Shown here: one piece after another, positions 38,140 to 47,930 of the stretch
How positions within the stretch are numbered: the stretch's first letter is position 1
Layout: each line of letters opens with the position of its first letter
NCBI GenBank assembly: GCA_022825135.1
Contig: JAJDYN010000023.1
Location: forward strand, 124,001 to 188,000
Source of the DNA: Gemmatimonadota bacterium
GTDB lineage: Bacteria; Gemmatimonadota; Gemmatimonadetes; Longimicrobiales; Gaopeijiaceae
DNA length: 64,000 nt
Direction of reading: 5' to 3'
Notes under the pieces: generated by a model
Database searches by the model: none
What the model was told of the DNA's origin: nothing
The model's input: only the letters and a program-made list of their open reading frames with translations
Position numbers and translations under genes: made by a program

Positions 38140-38445
38140 ATGAATGCGAAGAACGGCATGAGGCCGGTGCATCCGGGCGAAATCCTGCGTGAGGAACTCC
38201 AGGAACTCGGATTGTCGGCCAATGCGTTGTCGAAGGCGCTTGGTGTGCCGGTCAACCGGGTGACGATGATCCTGAACGGCCAGCGGGGCGTGACCGCCGA
38301 CACGGCGTTGCGGCTGGCGAGGTATTTCGGGACGACTCCGCAACTCTGGTTGAATCTGCAGAAAACCTGGGAGCTTCGCCGAACGGAGATCGAGGCGGGT
38401 CGCGAGATCGCCGAGCAGGTCACGCCCCGGCAGGCGGTCGTCTAG
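38140..38445 (+). CDS. HigA-type XRE-family regulator (orphan antitoxin)
   Basis: 101 residues. HTH of the addiction-module HigA type: MRPVHPGEILREELQELGLS, then ANALSKALGVPVNRVTMILNG (recognition helix) and ALRLARYFGTTPQLWLNLQ, followed by a basic C-terminal tail. HigA normally represses its own operon and neutralises the HigB RNase encoded just upstream. Here the 56 bases before the gene contain no HigB frame and the next genes are a membrane protein and a DUF5107 lipoprotein, so it is an orphan or a repurposed regulator. ATG 38140 is preceded by GAGGGG at about nine bases. The larger frame starting at 37327 is a shadow of the ABC protein. Confidence 0.85.
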   Translation: MNAKNGMRPVHPGEILREELQELGLSANALSKALGVPVNRVTMILNGQRGVTADTALRLARYFGTTPQLWLNLQKTWELRRTEIEAGREIAEQVTPRQAVV

Positions 38446-41400
38446 ATGAGACAAGCCGATCGGCCAATGGCCACAACAACTTGCGGGATGGCATCCGCGG
38501 CCATCCTGTGCGTCGTCCTCACCGCCGCCTCGTGCGCGCCTGCCGGGCCCCGCGCGCGCATCTCCGAGGAAGAGCGCGTCCTCGACACCTACCCGTTCTC
38601 GGACCCGAATCCCGTGCCGGTGCTGGCCACCGACCGCAGGCTGTACCCCTACCACACGTTCGAGGGATACGCCGCGGAGCCGGAGCCCCGGGCATGGAAG
38701 GTCGTGCGCATGGAGAACGATCTCATCGAGGTCTTCGTCCTTCCCGAGGTGGGCGGCAAGGTGTGGGGGGCGGTGGTGAAGGCGACCGGCCACGAATTCA
38801 TCTACCGGAACGAGGTGATGAAATTCCGGGACATCGCCCTGCGCGGGCCGTGGACCTCCGGCGGGATCGAATTCAACTTCGGCGTGATCGGCCACACGCC
38901 GGCCACCGCCACCCCCGTCGACTACGATCTGCGGGAGAACGCGGACGGAAGCGTGAGTGCCATCGTCGGCGCCATGGACCTGCCGTCACGCACCCCGTGG
39001 CGCGTCGAGATACGCCTGCCCCCGGATCGGGCCGCCTTCGAGACGCGCGTGCTGTGGCACAATCCGACCCCGCTGGAGCAGCCGTATTACAACTGGATGA
39101 CGGCGGCGGCCTTCGCGCAGGACGACCTGGAGCTGTTTGTGCCAGGCAACGCCTACCTGGAGCACTCGGGGCGGGTGCGTCCCTGGCCCGCGGACGAGGA
39201 TGGGCGCTTCCTGCCTCTCTACCGCAACAACGCGTTCGGGGGAAGCAAGTCGTACCACGTGGTGGGCGCGCTGAACGACTTCTTCGGCGGCTACTATCAC
39301 GACGATGGCTACGGCTGGGGACACTGGGCGCCGCATGAAGAGATGCCCGGGCGCAAGATGTGGTTGTGGGCGCTGTCGCGCGAAGGCGGGATCTGGGAGG
39401 ACCTCCTCACCGACACGGACGGGCAGTACGTCGAGTTCCAGGCGGGACGGCTGCACGTTCAGTACCAGCCGGGGGCGGATCGCAACCCCATCTCGCAGGC
39501 CGGGTTCGAGCCTCTCTCGGCCAGCCGCTGGACGGAGGTCTGGTTTCCGCTGGAGGGGACCGGCGGTCTCACGGATGCTTCGCCGCTCGGCGCGATGCAC
39601 GTCGAGGCCGAGGAGGGCCGCCTTCGGGTGGTCGTGCAGGCGTTCGGGACCGCTGCCGATACCGTGAAGGCATGGTCGGGCGGTGAGAAGGTTGCGGCGC
39701 GCGCGGTGGCGCTGGAGCCCCTCCAGCCGGTAGTGGTCGAGTTCGACGTCGCACCCGACGGCCCGTGGCGGGTTGCGCTGCCCGGACTGGGTCTGGAGGG
39801 ATGCTCGAATCCGGGCGAGGCCGGTCTCGGTGGTATCTGCGGACTTGATGGCGACCGCGTGGTGTCGCGGCCGTTTGCGACCAACGCCGAGGCGTGGGAT
39901 GCCCTCCCTGAGACGGATCGCCTCGTGTTCGAGGCACGGGAGCTGGCGCGCGGCCGCCGCTACCCTGAAGCGCGGGCGCTATACGACCGCGCGCTCGCAG
40001 CCGAACCGTGGAACCGGGAGGCGCTGCTGGGCCTCGGCGCGCTGGCGCTGAGGTCGGCCCGCTACGAGGAGGGTCTCGTGCACGCGCGGCGTGCGCTCCA
40101 GCTTGACACGTATGATCCGGAGGCCAACTTCCTCGCCGGAAACCTGTACCGCGCCCTGGGGCGCCGCGCCGACGCGTACGATTCGTTCGGATGGGCCGCC
40201 CGCTCGGTGGCCCTCCGCGCCGCGGCGCGCGTTCGACTGGCGGAACTGGCGCTCGAAGACGGAGATCTGGCGGAGGCAAGCCGCCACGCCGCGCTGGCGC
40301 TGGATCACGATCAGGCGAGCATTCCGGCGCGGGAAGTGCTGGCGATCGCGTCGCGTCTGGCGGGGGACGGGATCGGGGCGGCGCGCGTGCTCGCGGAGCT
40401 GCTCGAGTTCGATCCACTCAACCATTTCTTCCTGGCCGAACGGTACTTCGCGGCGCGTGACGACCGGTATGGCGAGTCCGCGGACGGGGCCGCCGCCCGC
40501 CTCGCGGCATCGATGCGGAGCGAGTATCCGGAGCAGACGCTTCTGGAACTCGCCGTGGGCTACGCGAACCGCGGGCTGGCGGACGATGCTCGGCACCTGC
40601 TGGCGCTGGCCGACGAGGTGGGCGGTGGCCCGGTGCCCGCGGCGTGGCGCGCCTTCCTGGCTGACGCTGCGGGGATGCTGAGCGGTGGGATCGATCCCGC
40701 TTTCGCCTTCCCCTACCGGCCCGAAACTTTGCCGGTCCTGCGCTGGGCGGCTGCCGAAGACCCGCACTGGGCCTGGCGCTACCTGCTCGGGCTGAACCTG
40801 TGGGCGCTAGACCGAGACGCCGAGGCGGCTGACGTGCTGGCAGCCTTGGGCGACGAACCCGACTACGGTCCCGCGTACGCTGCGCGCGCGCACCTGACGG
40901 AAGCCATGGGCGGTGACGGGGGACCTGATTTCCGGCGAGCGGTCGCGGTGGACTCCGGCAGCCGCCTCCTTCACGTCGCCCTCGTCCGGCACCTGCAGGA
41001 AGCGGGGCAATGGGCGGAAGCACTCGAGACGTCCGGTCGCGGCCGCGAGCTCTTCCCGGGCGATTTCAACCTCGACCTCCTCCACGTGCGCGCGCTTCTA
41101 CAGGCGGGCGACCACGGCGAGGCGATCCGGATCCTGGCGGACACGCATGTCCTTCCCTCGGAGAACGCCCGCGAGAGCCACCGCCTGTACGAGTTTGCAC
41201 ACGTCGGGGCCGCGCTGGACGAACTCGATGCCGGGAATCGCGAGGCCGCCCGCAGCCACCTCGAGACCGCGCTCGAGTGGCCGGAATCGCTCGGTCAGGG
41301 CCGCCCCTTCGACCCGGACGAGCGGCTGGTGCGGTTCCTGCTCGGGGTTGTAGGGGAAGGCGCCGGAGGTGGGCCCGACGCCGAGCCCGTCAGCGCCGAG

Positions 41401-41523
41401 GCGGTCGCTTCACTGCGCGCCCGCGCCGATTCGCTCGCCGGCGCGGCGTCCCCCACTGAAACGATCGAGCAGGCACTCATCCGGCGGGGGCTTGCCGCGG
41501 CGGCAGGGCTGGAAGGCGGGTGA
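38446..41523 (+). CDS. DUF5107-TPR lipoprotein
   Basis: 1025 residues. Lipoprotein signal ending at Cys30 (LTAASC). The first ~420 residues are a DUF5107 domain: a beta-rich galactose-mutarotase-like sheet with ENDLIEVFVLPEVGGKVWGA, FRDIALRGPWTSGGIEFNFG, RVLWHNPTPLEQPYYNWM and WGHWAPHEEMPG. The remainder is helical TPR-like repeats (ALYDRALAAEPWNREALLGLGALAL; LHVALVRHLQEAGQWAEAL; LDLLHVRALLQAGDHGEAI). DUF5107-TPR proteins are found near carbohydrate-handling genes in some phyla; substrate unknown. The ATG at 38446 follows the HigA stop directly with no gap; ATG 38467 is an alternative giving a tidier signal peptide. Confidence 0.87.
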   Translation: MRQADRPMATTTCGMASAAILCVVLTAASCAPAGPRARISEEERVLDTYPFSDPNPVPVLATDRRLYPYHTFEGYAAEPEPRAWKVVRMENDLIEVFVLPEVGGKVWGAVVKATGHEFIYRNEVMKFRDIALRGPWTSGGIEFNFGVIGHTPATATPVDYDLRENADGSVSAIVGAMDLPSRTPWRVEIRLPPDRAAFETRVLWHNPTPLEQPYYNWMTAAAFAQDDLELFVPGNAYLEHSGRVRPWPADEDGRFLPLYRNNAFGGSKSYHVVGALNDFFGGYYHDDGYGWGHWAPHEEMPGRKMWLWALSREGGIWEDLLTDTDGQYVEFQAGRLHVQYQPGADRNPISQAGFEPLSASRWTEVWFPLEGTGGLTDASPLGAMHVEAEEGRLRVVVQAFGTAADTVKAWSGGEKVAARAVALEPLQPVVVEFDVAPDGPWRVALPGLGLEGCSNPGEAGLGGICGLDGDRVVSRPFATNAEAWDALPETDRLVFEARELARGRRYPEARALYDRALAAEPWNREALLGLGALALRSARYEEGLVHARRALQLDTYDPEANFLAGNLYRALGRRADAYDSFGWAARSVALRAAARVRLAELALEDGDLAEASRHAALALDHDQASIPAREVLAIASRLAGDGIGAARVLAELLEFDPLNHFFLAERYFAARDDRYGESADGAAARLAASMRSEYPEQTLLELAVGYANRGLADDARHLLALADEVGGGPVPAAWRAFLADAAGMLSGGIDPAFAFPYRPETLPVLRWAAAEDPHWAWRYLLGLNLWALDRDAEAADVLAALGDEPDYGPAYAARAHLTEAMGGDGGPDFRRAVAVDSGSRLLHVALVRHLQEAGQWAEALETSGRGRELFPGDFNLDLLHVRALLQAGDHGEAIRILADTHVLPSENARESHRLYEFAHVGAALDELDAGNREAARSHLETALEWPESLGQGRPFDPDERLVRFLLGVVGEGAGGGPDAEPVSAEAVASLRARADSLAGAASPTETIEQALIRRGLAAAAGLEGG

Positions 41524-41530
41524 TATTGCG

Positions 41531-41590
41531 AAAACACGGTTGATGTCGTTGCAAACACACGACTGATGTCGTTGCAAAACCACGATTGAC
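41531..41590. repeat. Short imperfect tandem repeat, about 2.6 copies
   Basis: Just after the DUF5107-TPR stop and before the convergent transketolase stop. Unit of 22-23 bases: copy 1 at 41531-41552, copy 2 at 41553-41575 (both ending TGATGTCGTTGC), and a partial third copy from 41576 beginning AAAACCACGATTGA. Differences between copies are a few substitutions and one indel. Not CRISPR (no spacers). Could be a slipped-strand relic, a protein-binding site or the footprint of a mobile element; no function can be given. Confidence 0.6.
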
Positions 41591-41606
41591 CGATAGAGCC
41601 TGCGCC

Positions 41607-43649
41607 CTAACCCCCCACCGGCTGCGGCACCCGCGCGAGGGACCGCGCCCGTTCGACCACCGCCTCCGCCGTGATCCCGAACTTCTCGAACAGCACCGCG
41701 CCGGGGGCGGATGCCCCGAAGTGGTCGATGCCCACCGAGCCGCCCCGGTCGCCGGTCCAGCGGGTCCAGCCGGCCGTGGTCCCTGCTTCCACCGAGACGC
41801 GCGCGGTCACATCCGGAGGAAGCACCTCGTCGCGATAGCCCTGTGGCTGGCGGGCGAAGAGGAACCAGCTGGGCAGGGAAACCACCCGGGTCGGCACCCC
41901 TTCGGCCTGCAGCACCGCCCGCGCCTGCACCGCCACCCCCAGCTCCGAGCCGCTGGCGATAAGGATCGCCTCCGGGGCGCCGCCGGCCGCTTCCAGCAGG
42001 ACGTAGCCGCCGCGGTGCAGGCCGGCCGCGGGAGCCCTCTCGTCGCGGTCGATGACCGCCACGGCTTGACGGGTAAGGGCGAGGAAACTGGGCCCTTCCT
42101 TGTACGCGAGCGCCGCCCTCCATGCCTCCGCCGTCTCGGGCCCGTCGCCGGGCCGCAGGTCCAGCACGCCCGGAATCGCGCGCAGTGACATCAGCTGTTC
42201 GATCGGCTGGTGGGTGGGGCCGTCCTCGCCCACGCCGATGCTGTCGTGGGTGAACACGTAGGTGACGGGCACGTGCATGAGCGCCGCCAGCCGGATCGAC
42301 GGGCGCATGTAGTCCGAGAAGATGAGAAAGGTGCCCCCGTACGGGCGCACGCCCCCGTGCAGCGCCATCCCGTTCAGGATGCCCCCCATGGCGTGCTCGC
42401 GGACGCCGAAGTGGATCGTGCGCCCGCCGGGCGTCCCGGGCAGCAGGTTGTCCTCCCAGGGCAGGGTCGTCTTGTTGGAGCCGGCCAGGTCGGCCGAGCC
42501 GCCCAGCAGGTTGGGGATGCGTCTGCCCAGCCCCTGGAGCACCTGCCCGGAATACACGCGGGTCGCGAGCGGCTTCGGCGGCGCGCTCAGGTCGGGGATG
42601 TCCGCGTCCCAGCCGGCCGGCAGCTCGCCCGCCAGGGCCGTGCGCAACTCCTCGGCCGCGGCGGGATGCGCCGCCCGGTAGGCCTCCCACCGCCCCCGCC
42701 ACGCCTCCTCCAGCCCCGCCCCCCGCGCCGCCGTCTCCCGCCAGTGCGCCAGCGCTTCCGCTTCCACGTGGAATGGATCGCGGGACGGGTAGCCCAGGTT
42801 GCGCTTGGTCGCGTCCACCTCCTCCACCCCCAGCGGCGCTCCGTGCGCGCTCGACGACCCCGCCTTGCCGGGACTGCCGTACCCGATGGTGGTGCGCACG
42901 ATCACCAGCGAAGGCCGCTCGGCCTCCGCGCGCGCCCCTGCCAGCGCCGCGTCCAGCGCGGCCAGGTCGGTGCCGTCGTCCACCCGGCGTACGTCCCACC
43001 CGTACGCCCGGAAGCGCTGTTCGTGGTCGGTGGAGCACGAGAGGTCCGTCCCGCCGTCGATGGTGACCTGATTGTCGTCGAACACCCAGACCAGCTTGCC
43101 CAGCCGCTGGTGGCCCGCGAACTCCGCCGCCTCGTGCGAGATCCCCTCCATGAGGTCGCCGTCCGAGCAGAGCGCCCAGGTGTGATGGTCCACCACGGCG
43201 TGTCCGGGCCGGTTGAACCGGTGCGCCAGCCAGCGTTCGGCGAGCGCCATCCCCACCGAATTGGCGACCCCCTGACCGAGCGGGCCGGTGGTGGTCTCCA
43301 CCCCGGCTGTGTGCCCGTATTCCGGGTGCCCGGGCGTCCGCGATCCCCACTGGCGGAAGTTCCGTATCTCCTCCAGGGGCAGATCGTACCCGGTCAGGTG
43401 CAGGAGCGAGTAGATGAGCATAGAGGCGTGCCCGGCAGACAGCACGAAGCGGTCCCGGTTGCTCCACCCGGGGTTCGCCGGGTTGTGGCGCAGGTGCCGC
43501 GTCCATAGCAGGTACCCTACAGGAGCCAGCCCCATGGGCGCCCCGGGGTGCCCGGAGTTGGCCTTCTGTACGGCGTCCATGGAGAGGACGCGCACGGCGT
43601 CGATGGCGAGGCGCGAGAGTGCGGGGTCCGGAAGCGCGGAAGCGGGCAT
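41607..43649 (-). CDS. tkt: Transketolase
   Basis: 680 residues, normal length. Thiamine diphosphate motif [12 protein letters not shown] ... [12 protein letters not shown] (GDGx~27N type), N-terminal PYR-side [26 protein letters not shown] and [17 protein letters not shown], and the C-terminal acceptor-binding region [19 protein letters not shown]. It transfers two-carbon ketol units in the pentose phosphate and Calvin-type pathways. ATG 43649 has GAGGAAAG eight bases upstream. Leucyl-tRNA synthetase ends 170 bases upstream on the same strand. The longer frame ending at 41410 is antisense to the repeat region and not coding. Confidence 0.96.
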   Translation of the reverse strand: MPASALPDPALSRLAIDAVRVLSMDAVQKANSGHPGAPMGLAPVGYLLWTRHLRHNPANPGWSNRDRFVLSAGHASMLIYSLLHLTGYDLPLEEIRNFRQWGSRTPGHPEYGHTAGVETTTGPLGQGVANSVGMALAERWLAHRFNRPGHAVVDHHTWALCSDGDLMEGISHEAAEFAGHQRLGKLVWVFDDNQVTIDGGTDLSCSTDHEQRFRAYGWDVRRVDDGTDLAALDAALAGARAEAERPSLVIVRTTIGYGSPGKAGSSSAHGAPLGVEEVDATKRNLGYPSRDPFHVEAEALAHWRETAARGAGLEEAWRGRWEAYRAAHPAAAEELRTALAGELPAGWDADIPDLSAPPKPLATRVYSGQVLQGLGRRIPNLLGGSADLAGSNKTTLPWEDNLLPGTPGGRTIHFGVREHAMGGILNGMALHGGVRPYGGTFLIFSDYMRPSIRLAALMHVPVTYVFTHDSIGVGEDGPTHQPIEQLMSLRAIPGVLDLRPGDGPETAEAWRAALAYKEGPSFLALTRQAVAVIDRDERAPAAGLHRGGYVLLEAAGGAPEAILIASGSELGVAVQARAVLQAEGVPTRVVSLPSWFLFARQPQGYRDEVLPPDVTARVSVEAGTTAGWTRWTGDRGGSVGIDHFGASAPGAVLFEKFGITAEAVVERARSLARVPQPVGG

Positions 43650-43819
43650 TTCAGTCTTTCCTCAGGATGCGGGTGCGGACGGAGGAGACGCGAAGGGCAA
43701 GGCGGGCGCGCCGACCATCGAAGGCGCCGCGCGCCTGCAAGACGCGGTGGCGATGGCTCACCGCCGAGCCGCGATGCGCGCCGTCAACAGGCGAATTGCG
43801 TAAACCGGGCCGGTCGGCC

Positions 43820-46273
43820 TCACCCGACCACCAGGTTGATCAGCCGCCCGGGCACGTAGATCACCCGTCGCACGGATCCGTTCTCGAGGAAGCGCGCGAC
43901 GTTCTCCTGCGCGCGCGCAAGCGCCTCCGCATCCGCCCGGCTCATCTCCGAAGGACCTTCGATGGTGCCGCGCACCTTGCCGTTGACCTGAACCGCAAGC
44001 TTCACGATGCGCCGCCTGGCCTTCTCGGGGTCGTATTCGGGCCAGCGGGCACGCCCGAAGACGCCGCCTTCGTGTCCGAGCCGCTCCCACAGCTCCTCGG
44101 CGATGTGCGGCGCGAACGGCGCCACCATGAGCACCACGGGCTCGATCTCGGCCCGCGCCGGCCTCCGTCCCCCCGCGCGCACGGCGTTCAGGTACTCCAT
44201 CATCCCCGAGATGCAGGTGTTGTACTGGAGATCCGCGATCTGGCGCGTCACCTGTTCGATGGTGCGGTGCAGTTGTCCCTCGAGGCGGGGATCGGGATCC
44301 GCGTCGTTGTCCGCGGCGCGCAGCACGGCGTCCCAGAGCCTCCTAAGGAAGCCGAGCGGCCCCCGGATGCCGTCGTCGCGATAGTCCCCGCCCTCGGTGA
44401 AGGGTCCCAGGAACATCAGGTACAGGCGGAAGGTGTCGGCGCCGAACTCCTCGATGACCGGATCGGGCGTGACCACGTTGCCCTTCGTCTTCGACATCTT
44501 GCGCCCGTCCTTGACGATGATGCCGTGGGCGCGGAAGCGGGTGAAGGGTTCCTCGAAGTCGAGCAGCCCGATGTCGTGCAGCGCCATGGTGATGAAGCGC
44601 GCGTACATCAAATGCAGCACCGCGTGCTCGTTGCCGCCGATGTAGCTGTCCACCGGGAGCCAGCGCCGGGTGATGTCCGGGTCGAAGGCGATGTCGTCGC
44701 ATCCGACCGAGGGGTAGCGCAGGAAGTACCAGGAGCTGTCCAGGAAGGTGTCCGAGACGTCGGTCTCGCGGCGCGCGGCGCTCCCGCAGCCCGGGCAGTC
44801 CACGCTGTACCACGACTCCACGCGCGCGAGGGGGCTCACGCCGTCGTCGTCGGGCTTGAAGTCCTCGATGCGGGGAAGGATCACCGGCAGCTCGCTCTCG
44901 GGAACCGGCACCGCGCCGCAGGTCGGGCAGTACACGATGGGGATGGGCGGGCCCCAGTAGCGCTGGCGCGAGATGCACCAGTCGCGCAGCTGGTAGTTGA
45001 CCTGCTTCTCGCCCAGCCCGCGCTCCTCGAGGGCCGCGGTGATGGCGGCCTTGCCTTCCGCCACGCTCAACCCGTCGAAGCGGCCGGAGTTCACCATGCG
45101 CCCGGCGGCGTTGTCGATGTAGGCTTCGTCGAGCGGGGTGTCGGCGCCGTCCTCGGGCCCCGCCACCACCCGCACCACGGGCAGCCCGAACTCGTTCGCG
45201 AACTCGAAGTCGCGCTCGTCGTGGCCGGGGACCGCCATGATCGCTCCGGTGCCGTACCCCGCCAGGACGTAGTCCGCGATCCAGACCGGGATTTCCGCCC
45301 CGGTGGCGGGATTCACGCAGTGCCCCCCGGTGAACACGCCGGTCTTCTTCTCCCCGGCGGTCTTCTGGCGGCTGACCACGTCCATGGCCGCCACCCGGTC
45401 GACGTATGCGCGCACCTGGCCGCGATGGGAGGGGGATGTGATGCCGTCCACCAGCGGATGCTCGGGCGCGAGCACCATGTAGGTCGCGCCGAAGATCGTG
45501 TCCGGGCGGGTCGTGAAGACCTCGATCACGTCGTCGGAGCCGGCTACGGGGAAGACCAGCCGGGCGCCCTCGCTGCGGCCGATCCAGTTCGCCTGCGCCT
45601 TGCGCGTCGAGTCCGACCAGTCGATGTGGTCCAGGTTGTCTAGCAGCCGCTGCGAGTAGTCGCTGATGCGGAAGAACCACTGCGCGATCACGCGCTGCTC
45701 GACGGTGGCGTCGCAACGCTCGCACAGGCCGTCCTCGACCTGCTCGTTGGCCAGCACGGTCATGCACGAAGGGCACCAGTTGACCGGCGCCTTCTTGCGC
45801 TCCGCGAGCCCGGCCTCGAACAGCTTCAGAAAGATCCACTGGGTCCAGCGATAGTAGTCGGGGGAAGTCGTGTCCACCGAGTGATCCCAGTCGAACATGC
45901 CCCCGATGCGGCGCAACTGGCGCGTGAAGTTGGCGACGTTGGCCGGGATCAGATCCATGGGATGGGTCCCGTGCTTCAGCGCGAAGTTCTCGGAGTGGAT
46001 GCCGAAGGCGTCGAAGCCGATGGGCTCGAAGACATCGTGCCCCCGCAGCCGCTGGAAACGCCCGTGGATATCCGCCCCCGTGAAGGCGTAGATGTTGCCC
46101 ACGTGGAGCCCCTCCGCGGAGGGGTACGGAAACATCATCAGGTTGAAGTAGGGCGACCGGGAAGCGCGAAGCTCCTCTGCCGAAAAGGAGTTGGCGCCGC
46201 GTTCCTCCCAGATCCGCTGCCACTTCGCTTCGACCTGGGAGGGGGAGTAGCTCGGGGAGGGCCTCTCTTCCAT
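43820..46273 (-). CDS. leuS: Leucyl-tRNA synthetase
   Basis: 817 residues. Class I synthetase: HIGH-equivalent PYPSAEGLHVGNIY, KMSKS-equivalent KMSKTKGN, the connective-peptide editing domain with TRPDTIFGATYMVLAPEHPLV and the Cys-rich zinc segment WCPSCMTVLANEQVEDGLC, and the anticodon-binding C-terminus ending in a VYVPGRLINLVV-type strand. Charges tRNA-Leu and edits mischarged products. ATG 46273 is used because the extra 17 codons upstream (to 46324) are Arg-rich and absent from the family. It precedes transketolase on the same strand by 170 bases, so separate transcription is likely. Housekeeping; no oddity seen. Confidence 0.96.
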   Translation of the reverse strand: MEERPSPSYSPSQVEAKWQRIWEERGANSFSAEELRASRSPYFNLMMFPYPSAEGLHVGNIYAFTGADIHGRFQRLRGHDVFEPIGFDAFGIHSENFALKHGTHPMDLIPANVANFTRQLRRIGGMFDWDHSVDTTSPDYYRWTQWIFLKLFEAGLAERKKAPVNWCPSCMTVLANEQVEDGLCERCDATVEQRVIAQWFFRISDYSQRLLDNLDHIDWSDSTRKAQANWIGRSEGARLVFPVAGSDDVIEVFTTRPDTIFGATYMVLAPEHPLVDGITSPSHRGQVRAYVDRVAAMDVVSRQKTAGEKKTGVFTGGHCVNPATGAEIPVWIADYVLAGYGTGAIMAVPGHDERDFEFANEFGLPVVRVVAGPEDGADTPLDEAYIDNAAGRMVNSGRFDGLSVAEGKAAITAALEERGLGEKQVNYQLRDWCISRQRYWGPPIPIVYCPTCGAVPVPESELPVILPRIEDFKPDDDGVSPLARVESWYSVDCPGCGSAARRETDVSDTFLDSSWYFLRYPSVGCDDIAFDPDITRRWLPVDSYIGGNEHAVLHLMYARFITMALHDIGLLDFEEPFTRFRAHGIIVKDGRKMSKTKGNVVTPDPVIEEFGADTFRLYLMFLGPFTEGGDYRDDGIRGPLGFLRRLWDAVLRAADNDADPDPRLEGQLHRTIEQVTRQIADLQYNTCISGMMEYLNAVRAGGRRPARAEIEPVVLMVAPFAPHIAEELWERLGHEGGVFGRARWPEYDPEKARRRIVKLAVQVNGKVRGTIEGPSEMSRADAEALARAQENVARFLENGSVRRVIYVPGRLINLVVG

Positions 46274-46371
46274 GCCCCTACGTTCGCCCCGGGCGCGGCC
46301 TCTCGCAACCTTCGCGGAGGGCACCGGAGTGACTCTGGTCGCCTGCCGGAGATCGGCGTCTGGCGTCCCCG

Positions 46372-46767
46372 CTACCCGCCTCCCCGTCCCCTCAGGGTCG
46401 AGACCTCGATGAGCCCGTTCGGGAAGCCTGTCCCCCAGCGCATGGTCGCGTCGCCGGGGTTGTGATAGCGAACCGAGTGCACCTCGTTGGGGCGTATCGC
46501 TTCCAGGACCATCCAGTCCTGCGGAACGCCGCCATCCATGATGACGGGCACCGCGGAGCCCATGGCCGAGCCGCGCACGTTCATCCAGCGGGGGCGCAGC
46601 TGACGGATCGCGTCGCCGAGCATCATGGTGGAGTAGTTCGCCAGCTCGTCGGCCAGGATCAGGTCGGGGTCCCGGCGGACGCCATCACTGCCGCCCGTGG
46701 ACACGCACGCCTGGGCAAGCATGATGATCGACACTGCGATCACGAGTCTCATTCCGATTCGTCGCAT
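46372..46767 (-). CDS. Small stand-alone TonB-plug-like lipoprotein
   Basis: 131 residues. Lipoprotein signal MRRIGMRLVIAVSIIMLAQAC (Cys21). The mature part matches the TonB plug fold: LRPRWMNVRGSAMGSAVPVIMDG, AIRPNEVHSVRYHNPGDATMRWGTG, and the terminal FPNGLIEVST beta strand. No beta-barrel is fused or adjacent. ATG 46767 has GGAGG about nine bases upstream and is chosen over ATG 46785. Such plug-only lipoproteins recur in Gemmatimonadota-like genomes; they may interact with TonB or gate a separate porin, but this is inference. It lies 98 bases upstream of leuS on the same strand. Confidence 0.7.
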   Translation of the reverse strand: MRRIGMRLVIAVSIIMLAQACVSTGGSDGVRRDPDLILADELANYSTMMLGDAIRQLRPRWMNVRGSAMGSAVPVIMDGGVPQDWMVLEAIRPNEVHSVRYHNPGDATMRWGTGFPNGLIEVSTLRGRGGG

Positions 46768-46828
46768 GATGTTTGCCTCCGTCAAAGGGGCGGAACGCCG
46801 CCGTGCTCGTCCCGGCGGGGATGTTGTG

Positions 46829-47863
46829 CTACTCGCGGGGATCGGTGCCCAGGAAGCGGATCAGCTCCGCGTTGACGATGTCCGGCGCCTCCTCGTGGGG
46901 GTTGTGGCCGATGTTCGGGATGAGAAAGAGCTCCCCGTTGGGCAGGATCTCGGCGGCCCGGCGCGCGTTGGCGGGAAAGTCCGGTCCGTCGATCTCGCCG
47001 CCGAGGATCAGCGCCTTCGTCCTGATGTGCGGCCAGTCGTCCACGATGGTGTCCATCGAGCGCAGGTTGCCGCCGAGCCGGCGCACGTACGCGAGCCGCG
47101 GCCAGTCCCCGCTCAGCCGCTGGCCGTGCCGGATGCGCAGGTGGTCCAGGTACTCCGGCTTCCACTCCACGTAGCGGCGCGTGTCGGTCCGCACGTCCGC
47201 CTCGTAGGCGCGCTGGAGGTCCGGGTCGGCGTCGATCTCGCCATCGAACGGACGAAACCCGCGCCCGGCGCGGTTGTCGGTCAGACCGATCTGGTTGATG
47301 GTGACCAGATGCGTCGCCTTCTCCGGATACAGGAAGGCGAAACGGGTTGCCATCATCCCGCCCATGGAGTGTCCGATGACGGCGGCCTCGGAGATGCCGA
47401 GGTGTTCCATCAGCCGGGCCGTGTTCGAGGCGTGCAGGCTCATGCTGTACGGCAGAATCGGCTTGGACGATTTCCCCCAGCCGAGCCGGTCCTTCACGAC
47501 GACCCGGTACCCCTCGTTGGCGAGGGCCTCGATCTGGCTCTTCCAGTACCAGCCGTAGTAGCTGCCTCCGTGGTGGAAGACCGCGGCGCGACCGTTCGCG
47601 GGCCCGACAGGAGCGACGTCCATGTAGGCGATCCGCACATCCTGGCCGTAGACGCGCAGGTTCATGAACTCGACCGGATACGGGTACTCGAACTCCTCCA
47701 GGTTGATCGAGATCGGCCCCCACTCGGCGGGCGGCTCGGCGGGCGGGTGATGGGACTGCGCCGCGCCCGGATGCGGCGGGGCGAGGGCCAGCAGCGCGGC
47801 GAGTGACAGTGCGGCGCACAGGTGCGTCGCGGGGCGTGTCGTGGGGCATACGGTGGTGGTCAT
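46829..47863 (-). CDS. Exported alpha/beta-hydrolase
   Basis: 344 residues with a signal peptide (LSLAALLALAPPHPGAAQ). The alpha/beta-hydrolase core has the nucleophile elbow GHSMGG, an acid candidate in GGEIDGPDF, and the catalytic His in NIGHNPHEEAP. The oxyanion-side HHGGSYYGWYW motif precedes the elbow. Likely an esterase or epoxide-hydrolase-type enzyme; substrate unknown. ATG 47863 has AGGAG seven bases upstream; the much longer frame to 48229 runs antisense-like through the neighbouring gene. A 61-base gap separates its stop from the plug lipoprotein start, and the PF10023 aminopeptidase is upstream on the same strand (67-base gap). Confidence 0.9.
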   Translation of the reverse strand: MTTTVCPTTRPATHLCAALSLAALLALAPPHPGAAQSHHPPAEPPAEWGPISINLEEFEYPYPVEFMNLRVYGQDVRIAYMDVAPVGPANGRAAVFHHGGSYYGWYWKSQIEALANEGYRVVVKDRLGWGKSSKPILPYSMSLHASNTARLMEHLGISEAAVIGHSMGGMMATRFAFLYPEKATHLVTINQIGLTDNRAGRGFRPFDGEIDADPDLQRAYEADVRTDTRRYVEWKPEYLDHLRIRHGQRLSGDWPRLAYVRRLGGNLRSMDTIVDDWPHIRTKALILGGEIDGPDFPANARRAAEILPNGELFLIPNIGHNPHEEAPDIVNAELIRFLGTDPRE

Positions 47864-47930
47864 TGGTCTTCTCCTGTCGCTGCATGTCCAATGCCGGGGT
47901 CGGTCGGGGCGAATCTCGTCCATTGTACGT

